Position numbers and translations under genes: made by a program
Assembly: GCA_033816765.1 (NCBI GenBank)
Contig: CM066291.1
Coordinates: forward strand, 992,001-1,056,000
Source of the DNA: Nothopassalora personata
Taxonomy: Eukaryota > Ascomycota > Dothideomycetes > Mycosphaerellales > Mycosphaerellaceae
Direction of reading: 5' to 3'
DNA length: 64,000 bases
In this document: piece after piece, positions 56,742 through 64,000 of the stretch
Layout: the number at the start of each line of letters is the position of its first letter
Position numbering within the stretch: position 1 is the stretch's first letter
The notes under the pieces: model-generated
Database searches by the model: none
The model's input: the letters and a program-made list of their open reading frames with translations, nothing else
Told to the model about the DNA's origin: nothing

Positions 56742-58423
56742 ATGATCGTCGACGAGGTCTTTCCAACACTGCTCTGCAGCACGAGACTGACGGCACTATC
56801 AAAAAGTATGTGTATAATGGTGGATTATGAGGCTGCAAACTGACTTGCGAGCGAGACCAGGGTGTTCGGATTGGAACCATTTATGACGTGAAATTTTACC
56901 CGTATAACACCATCGACGATGACCAGGTCTTTGCCTTGGTTGCTGAAGAAAGTGTGAGTAGCTCTTACGCGGTGTAACAACATGCACATGACTGATTCGG
57001 GAATAGGTGGTCGTGTGCCGCACAAAGCTGGGCTCTGAGTTCCATTTTGAGGTATTGAGGTGGCTCGTAGATGAACAGGTAAATCACGTCTCAGCAATCC
57101 GGCGAACACCTGGACGGCTGACAAAACCCACACAGCAAGAGAGAGCATCCTACAACAGCTTAGTATGGACTAAGCACCCCACAACACGAAAGCCGCTGCT
57201 ATGCATTGCAGGTCATGTGCCAAAGCACATTAAGATCCTGGACGTGGAGACCGGAAGACCTGTTCGGACTCTTGTTGGGCATGGAAAAGGCATCAATGAC
57301 CTTGCCGTCTCGCCACTTTCCACCAGCCTCCTGTTTTCAGCTGCAGAAGATAACACAATCCGCTTATGGAACCTGGAGCCCGAGTACGAGGAGCAACCAT
57401 GCGTGGCACTCTTCGGTGGAGAGGGTCACAAGTCGCCTGTGTTGGCCATGAGTCTCCATCCAAATGGCAAGTGGATGCTCACCGGTGGCATCGATACCGC
57501 GGTGTGCTTGTGGGCTGTGCCAGGTCCTGAAGAGCTGCGAAGAGAAGATGGCAGCACACCCAATCAGGAGCCGAAGATCGTCTACTATCCGCACTTCTTC
57601 TCCAAGGAAGTTCATTCGAACTACGTTGACAGTTTCGCCTTCTACGACGAGCTGATCATCTCTCGCGCAGCACGAGATATCAAGGACCAGGATAAGAATG
57701 AAATCCTGATATGGAAGATTAAAGGGTTCGACCCTGACGCCGTGAGGCCAGGCGAGCCGCCTATTCCTGACGGCCTTCGACGGACGCGCTCTTCCTTCGC
57801 GACAAACGGAGGCCTTGCATTTCATAGGGTTCTGACTCTGGACATGCCTCAAACCCATCGATTCTACCAGCGCTTCGGGCTTCTTCACAACCCTGGGACG
57901 AGACCCATTCTGACCATGGGCGACCATAAGTCGAAATTCTGCTTTTGGGACTTGCAGAGATTAGATGAAGGCCTCGATCCTAAGGATGCCGCGAAGTCGA
58001 AGAAACTCAAGGGTCGAAAACACAAGGCAGGCTTCGTCACGAACAACTCCCAACGACTCGGAGACATGAGGATGAGTGAAAGTGTCTCAGAGGGCACACC
58101 GAGCACGACTCGTAAGTGGAACATAGCTCGATTGCTTCGTTGCTAACGTATTAACAGCGGATGCGTCGTCTGTTGCGACCAGCGAACGCGAGTACACCTT
58201 GTCAGACCCATACTTGCCGATCAAGCCCCATCACGTTCAGGAGTCGAAGACGGAGCTCTCAAAAGATAGAAGCAAACAGCTGTATCACTTCGCAACGTCA
58301 CAAATTGCCTGGAGCCCTGATGGTACCTGGATGGTTGCTGTCGGTGATCTTGGAATGATGACCATCTTTCATCGAGACAAGACTGTCGTCAACATCCAAG
58401 ATGAGACTGTGAATGGAGACTGA
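56742..58423 (+). CDS. Polycomb repressive complex 2 subunit EED/ESC (WD40)
   Basis: WD40 scaffold of the H3K27 methyltransferase complex. Four exons (56742-56805, 56856-56953, 57007-58111, 58158-58423) give 510 aa. EED hallmarks: IGTIYDVKFYPYNTIDDDQV and FALVAEES, then VVVCRTKLGSEFHFEVLRW, a first blade with IKILDVETGRPVRTLVGHGK, GINDLAVSPLSTSLLFSAAE, DNTIRLWNLE and GEGHKSPVLAMSLHPNGKWM with LTGGIDTAVCLW. The final blade is IAWSPDGTWMVAVGDLGMMT. Introns of 50, 53 and 46 nt restore phase; the first acceptor lies in a GCGAGCGAG tandem. The ATG at 56742 (ACAACATG) follows an open stretch without Met; a longer N-terminus via an upstream exon is possible. Its presence implies facultative heterochromatin. 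Confidence 0.88.
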
Positions 58424-58668
58424 GCTTCACATGGATGATTCTTATTCGCCATGACCAGACGCCCACGCTTCACAAGCAGTGTCTTCTCTAGGACAGCGGA
58501 AGTCAACCAGTCAACTCTCCTGCATATGCTGTTTTCAGGCATGCGAACGTCGAGAGGGGAGGCAGCGTGTTACAAAAGCCAACCCTGTCGGCGTGGGTAT
58601 TCAGCTCTCTAAATCGTCAATCGGGCCGCGGAAACAAGCCGGTCGCCAATTCACCAGATTGCGCGACG
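58424..58668. other. Intergenic spacer
   Basis: Short spacer; no feature. Confidence 0.3.
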
Positions 58669-59232
58669 ATGTTGCAGGATCTTCTTCGCACTGCTGTCCT
58701 GGCGGTGCTGATGCACTATGCCAGCCAGCGATGGAATGTGTCTCTACTGAGTGCTCCTGCTGAGCTGCGCATGCAGATATGGGACCTTGCGACAGCTGAT
58801 GATCGACCGACAGCATATGAATGGCCATCTGAGCAGCAGCAACACGATACACTTGTCAGAATTGTGGTACCATCAACCAGCTATCCAGTACATGTTCTAC
58901 GGCAGGTCGATTGCCAGATTCGTCACGAAGCCGTCGATGCCATCTTCAGTGCCAATGGACTGATCCTACGCTATGACGGCATCAGCAGTGGAACAGTATG
59001 GCGTCTCCAGCGTTCGCATGGACTCAACTGCCTAGTCAGAGATCATGAAGTCCGTGTGATGTACATCGCAAACTTAGGCCCTGACAAGGCAGATCAATTT
59101 CGCTGGTACAAGGACAACATGCACTTCGTGAAAGATTGGGGCCACATTCGGAGCGACAAACACTTTGGTGGCGACGTCTACTGCAAGTTTTCTCGATATC
59201 GAACTGATGCGCTTTCCGCAATAGATTCCTGA
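58669..59232 (+). CDS. Hypothetical protein with 2EXR/F-box-like motif
   Basis: 187 aa from the ATG at 58669 (MLQDLLRTAVLAVLMHYASQ). It contains LLSAPAELRMQIWDLATADD, similar to the LPAELRxxIWxLA motif of many fungal F-box-like/2EXR proteins, then HVLRQVDCQIRHEAVDAIFS and RDHEVRVMYIANLG, which are also usual in that group. Its stop is only four bases from the stop of the convergent hydrolase gene. Function unknown. Confidence 0.65.
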   Translation: MLQDLLRTAVLAVLMHYASQRWNVSLLSAPAELRMQIWDLATADDRPTAYEWPSEQQQHDTLVRIVVPSTSYPVHVLRQVDCQIRHEAVDAIFSANGLILRYDGISSGTVWRLQRSHGLNCLVRDHEVRVMYIANLGPDKADQFRWYKDNMHFVKDWGHIRSDKHFGGDVYCKFSRYRTDALSAIDS

Positions 59233-59236
59233 AGAG

Positions 59237-60043
59237 CTAAAAGTCCTCCCCTGCCGCTCTCCGAATCGCGGCTACCATTGCCTCAGGCCTCGAATAGAAT
59301 GGACTATGCGACGCCTCTACTGTCTCCGTCCTTATGCCATACCCCTTCGCGCCCTGCTCCACCATCATCTTCTGAATCTGGTACGGAATCGCGCCATCTT
59401 CCGTGCAGTAAAGGTACGTACACGGAACATGCTTCCACGCAGCATACGTCACTTTCGAATACGTAACTTGATAAGCGTGCGGCTTGAGCATCGCAACAGC
59501 AGCTTCAACTTCGTCCGCCGGTAAGTCATTGTAAAACACCGCAACCGGAGTCTTGCATCTAAACAGCATACGATCTTCCGAAATGTCGTACCAGGGGACT
59601 TCAATGCCATCGAACGCTGTATCAAGTCTCTGTCCTTCGGCGAGAACGAACGAACAGCAGTAGAAGATATGGCTGACACCACCAGACAGCCCTGCTTTCT
59701 GGCGGGAGGCGAGGTCAAGGCCTTGGACCGCTTCGCTGCTGGGGAGTCCTCCGTAGGAGTGGCCTACGACCACGACGTTGTGACCGGCATCTGCTGCCTT
59801 CTCGATTTGTGCTCGGATCCGAGCTACGTCTTCTGACCAGTCGTGCATAGGTTGAGAAGGACCGACGGAGGCAAGATGAACCAAGGCTGTGTTGTAGCCG
59901 ACCTCTTGGAGACGTTTGTAGACTTTTGCGTAGCATTCCGGGTCGTGCCATGCCCCTGGCTGTGCCATGTGTCAGCGTCTGTCCAGGATCTCTCGGTGAC
60001 ATGGCAAGTTTCTCACCACGAAGACGATGGTTGTTGGTGCCAT
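59237..60043 (-). CDS. Alpha/beta hydrolase
   Basis: Serine hydrolase-fold protein, 249 aa. Exon 1 (60017-60043) encodes MAPTTIVFV and exon 2 (59237-59959) continues PGAWHDPECYAKVYKRLQEV; the 57-nt intron has GTGAGA, CTGAC and CAG. The join recreates the IVFVPGAWHxP start typical of these fungal hydrolases. Catalytic candidates are Ser in GHSYGG, an acidic residue in CTEDGAIPY and His in SHSPF. There is no signal peptide, so it is probably cytosolic. Substrate unknown. The coding strand is C-rich at the start and G-rich at the end. Confidence 0.87.
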
Positions 60044-61337
60044 CTCAGTCGAGGTCAATTACTGTAGAGAAACATGATTGTCAACGTAGACCACCTGCAG
60101 AAAGCTGACTTCTTATGAGCGGAGTTCTTATAGGCTTTTAAGGCATCCAATGGGCCTTGCCTTTGGCTACATATCTGCATAACTGGCGGCTAGGGCTGTC
60201 CGCACCGTCGAAGGAAGCTTGGCATGGTTTCGGTTTTCCATGAACTACAATTTATACACTTCGCGTTTGCTCGCGTGCTGGAAGCCCGAGGACGACGCTG
60301 CGGCGGATGGTAAGCTGGCGGAAGCATTCAGTGGGGAAATAGCCGGCATTGACTTTCCTATTCTACGATCAAGCTTGAATTGGTACGCCTGTTGCGGCGG
60401 ATTCGTGCAAGAAAGCTGAGTCTAGCAATAATGGCCGCATGCACAGGTGGCCCAATGCGTAGCTCATGGCATTGAGTTGGAAATACTGTCTTTCCCTTGT
60501 CAGAGTGCTTATGACCATGCAATGGCAGAAATTCACGAGATAGCATTGCGCCATTTTCAGCCGGTATCCTCCAGAACGCCTTATGCCACATCAACCCTAA
60601 CCCCTCCCTCCCCTTCCCTTCCCTTACTCGCCAACTCCATCAAACTAACCTCCGGCGTCACAGCTCCCTAATAAGGACACTCAACCATCTCATGGCTTTA
60701 TGTAGCCGTAGCTATGGCCCTATTTACATCTACAGTGAGCGGTAGATCCCTCACGCGGGTTCATACGTGTGGACAAGCAAGCTGTCGTGAACTTTCGATG
60801 CATTTGCAACAATGCTAGAGGATTCTCCAACGTCTGTGAAGTGGCAGTCATCGCTGAGTTCCCAGAACTCTGAGGCGAGGTGGGTGCTCCTGTTCCAGAT
60901 GTCGTTGGTGAAGTCGGGGGAGTTGTGGGCGGGGTATCAGCTGTATGGGAGCAACCTCGTTGTCTGTCTATATCGCGATTGGGCATATCCCCAAGTTCAG
61001 AAGGAACAGCAAGCTTCCGAGATGTAAAAAATGTTCTGCGATGTTCAAGCTTACTGACGAGATCGTCCTATGTTGACAAAAGCCTCCCTAGGCCGCAAAG
61101 AATGGATTCTGAGAGAAATTTGGGGACTTTCTTCCCCAAAGACCACAATCGCTTCAATGACGACCTCAAGGAAAGTCCTGACATTGCAGAATTCTTCAGT
61201 GGCTGCAAATCATGCCTTCTCCATGCTCTGCTCTCAATTCCCGGTTGGCTCGGTCCTGGCTCGGTTCTAGCTCGGCACACCCAATATTTATTCCATATAT
61301 ATTGATATCAATCCATCTTTCCATCCAATCAGCACAA
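60044..61337. other. Long intergenic region
   Basis: About 1.3 kb with only short, unconvincing ORFs. Near 60590-60630 there is a pyrimidine-rich run (CCCTCCCTCCCCTTCCCTTC). No gene supported. Confidence 0.4.
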
Positions 61338-61470
61338 GCTGCCCTGGTGTAGTTGGTTATCACGTCAGTCTAACACACTGAAGGTGTAAGTAGCGCTCCT
61401 TTGACCGTAACGTTAGTTCTCATGAGCTAATGAGCTTCATACAGCGCCGGTTCAAGTCCGGCGGGCAGTA
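61338..61470 (+). tRNA. tRNA-Val(AAC) with a 59-nt insertion in the variable arm
   Basis: Cloverleaf parts read in order: acceptor GCTGCCC (61338-61344), TG, D-arm GTGTAGTTGGTTATCAC, G, anticodon stem TCAGT, loop CTAACAC with anticodon AAC at 61372-61374, stem ACTGA (perfect five pairs), then AGGT. After the insertion come C, T-stem GCCGG, loop TTCAAGT, CCGGC, acceptor GGGCAGT (six Watson-Crick pairs plus a G-T end pair) and discriminator A. Removing 61386-61444 leaves variable arm AGGTC, as expected for fungal tRNA-Val. The A box (TGGTGTAGTTGG) and B box (GGTTCAAGTCC) are intact. There is no T-run directly after the gene; the first is T6 at 61522-61527. Confidence 0.85.
61386..61444 (+). other. 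Spliceosomal-type intron inside the tRNA gene
   Basis: 59 nt beginning GTAAGT and ending CATACAG, with CTAAT at 61427-61431, 13 bases before the end. This is the same layout as the mRNA introns of neighbouring genes. It lies between tRNA positions 47 and 48, not at 37/38. It also contains the palindrome TAACGTTA (61408-61415) and a CTCAT/ATGAG hairpin (61419-61434). Confidence 0.7.
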
Positions 61471-61949
61471 CAATTCTTCTTCGGAAGCGGTTGTGACAAA
61501 GATGTCCGCACATGTCCATTCTTTTTTAGTTGCTTTTGGTCTTCGCCAGGAAGGTTTGAAATCGATTCCATTGTGGCAGTGGAAGATGTTACGACTTTTT
61601 GGATTATACCTATCATAGGTATGTGGTGAAGTGGTCGGGATTTGCACTTAAGATCTTTCGGGACGGAGACTGAAAACACTGGTGAGTCCGCAGAACGGTG
61701 GTTCTAAGCCCTGCAGTCCTTAAATATTGGACAGAGAGAATTCTGAGTACTAATCGAACGAGTAGAAAGCAAGACTCGGTCATGAAACTTTTTTGCATTG
61801 AGCACAGATCTATGTATTCTGTCGTATGACGAGCTGAGCAATCAGGCCCACTCTACTATATAGACCTATCGCAGCCCACTGAAGCAGAGGTCTTGATGCT
61901 CCCGGCTTCTCACAAGTTTGACATCGCCGCGATGCAGTGATGCACCTTT
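61471..61949. other. Intergenic region
   Basis: Contains the T6 run at 61522-61527. No gene seen. Confidence 0.4.
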
Positions 61950-63738
<1,789 letters not shown>

Positions 63739-63974
63739 ATGAGGAAGCCGACTATCAATGTCTGGACCGATACGCACCTGACGTTCGAGCGTCACATGAA
63801 GAAGCCCACAGGCCGAAGCGAAATCAAGGAGTATATTGCTGTCTACAAGCGCTCAAATGCCATCTACATCGTAGGTCATCGCCAAGCATGTCTATCGTCC
63901 CTCTGTTCATGAATGTATCCATCTATTACTCCCTGCAGTCCCTTCACGGCTTCTGCAACTGTTCCTTGCGGTAG
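63739..63974 (+). CDS. Possible small gene at the window edge
   Basis: From the ATG at 63739 a frame reads MRKPTINVWTDTHLTFERHM followed by KKPTGRSEIKEYIAVYKRSN and AIYI, ending at a GTAGGT donor. A CAG acceptor near 63939 would continue SLHGFCNCSLR to a stop at 63974. Protein-like composition, no family recognised. It may be a fragment of a gene continuing past the window. Confidence 0.3.
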
Positions 63975-64000
63975 AACTTGTAAAACCCAACACAAAGCGC

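Noticed and set aside
60580..60640. Pyrimidine-rich run as a possible origin or triplex element
   Set aside because: Composition alone; no supporting structure nearby.

Overview
The window is nuclear DNA of a filamentous ascomycete, most likely a Dothideomycete (a Mycosphaerellaceae-like relative is my inference). Genes are monocistronic on both strands. They carry short spliceosomal introns of about 49-70 nt with GTRNGT donors, CTAAC/CTGAC branch points and YAG acceptors. The recognisable proteins (mitochondrial Hsp70, eS17, Pal1, PRC2 subunit EED, Zn2Cys6 regulator) are fungal in character. No bacterial operons, CRISPR arrays or intact transposons were seen.

Layout. 0-5.7 kb: folylpolyglutamate synthase (-), a small secreted protein (+) and ribosomal protein eS17 (+). 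6-9 kb: a secreted seven-bladed lectin-like beta-propeller gene followed by a decayed tandem copy. 9.5-14.5 kb: mitochondrial Hsp70 (SSC1), a RidA-family protein and a nuclear-type orphan. 15-20 kb: sparse, with a short orphan, a Kex2-type cysteine-rich secreted peptide gene and an F-box/LRR gene. 20-26.3 kb: a divergent SDR / dihydroxyacetone-synthase-like pair followed by a Zn2Cys6 regulator, a plausible small catabolic module. 27-33.4 kb: methyltransferase, metallo-beta-lactamase-fold protein, dUTPase and methylmalonate-semialdehyde dehydrogenase. 33.7-34.25 kb: an AT-rich island that looks like a mutated repeat. 34.6-39.3 kb: a lysine-rich orphan, an SDR with a mitochondrial-type leader and methylthioribulose-1-phosphate dehydratase. 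39.3-43.1 kb: accessory sequence with decayed ORFs, an 18-bp tandem repeat carrying a nonsense codon, orphans and a short F-box gene. 43.2-50 kb: USB1, Pal1, an orphan and the syntaxin-18/Ufe1 SNARE. 50-53 kb: remnants of a Zn2Cys6-like gene and a frameshifted MAPEG-family gene. 53.4-60 kb: a PAS-domain protein, EED, a small orphan and an alpha/beta hydrolase. 61.3-63.4 kb: a tRNA-Val(AAC) gene and cytosolic aspartate aminotransferase.

The most unusual signal is the tRNA-Val(AAC) gene at 61338-61470. Its cloverleaf is complete except that a 59-nt block interrupts the variable arm. That block starts GTAAGT, contains CTAAT and ends ACAG, so it has the anatomy of a spliceosomal intron and does not sit at the canonical tRNA intron site (37/38). 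Other points worth a look are a GC-AG intron, a TAGGAG tandem acceptor in USB1, an abrupt within-gene switch from C-rich to G-rich coding sequence in many genes, and the 8-cysteine peptide behind a Lys-Arg site.

Exon coordinates below were derived by reading splice signals by eye and checking that phases join. They are predictions, not transcript-supported models.
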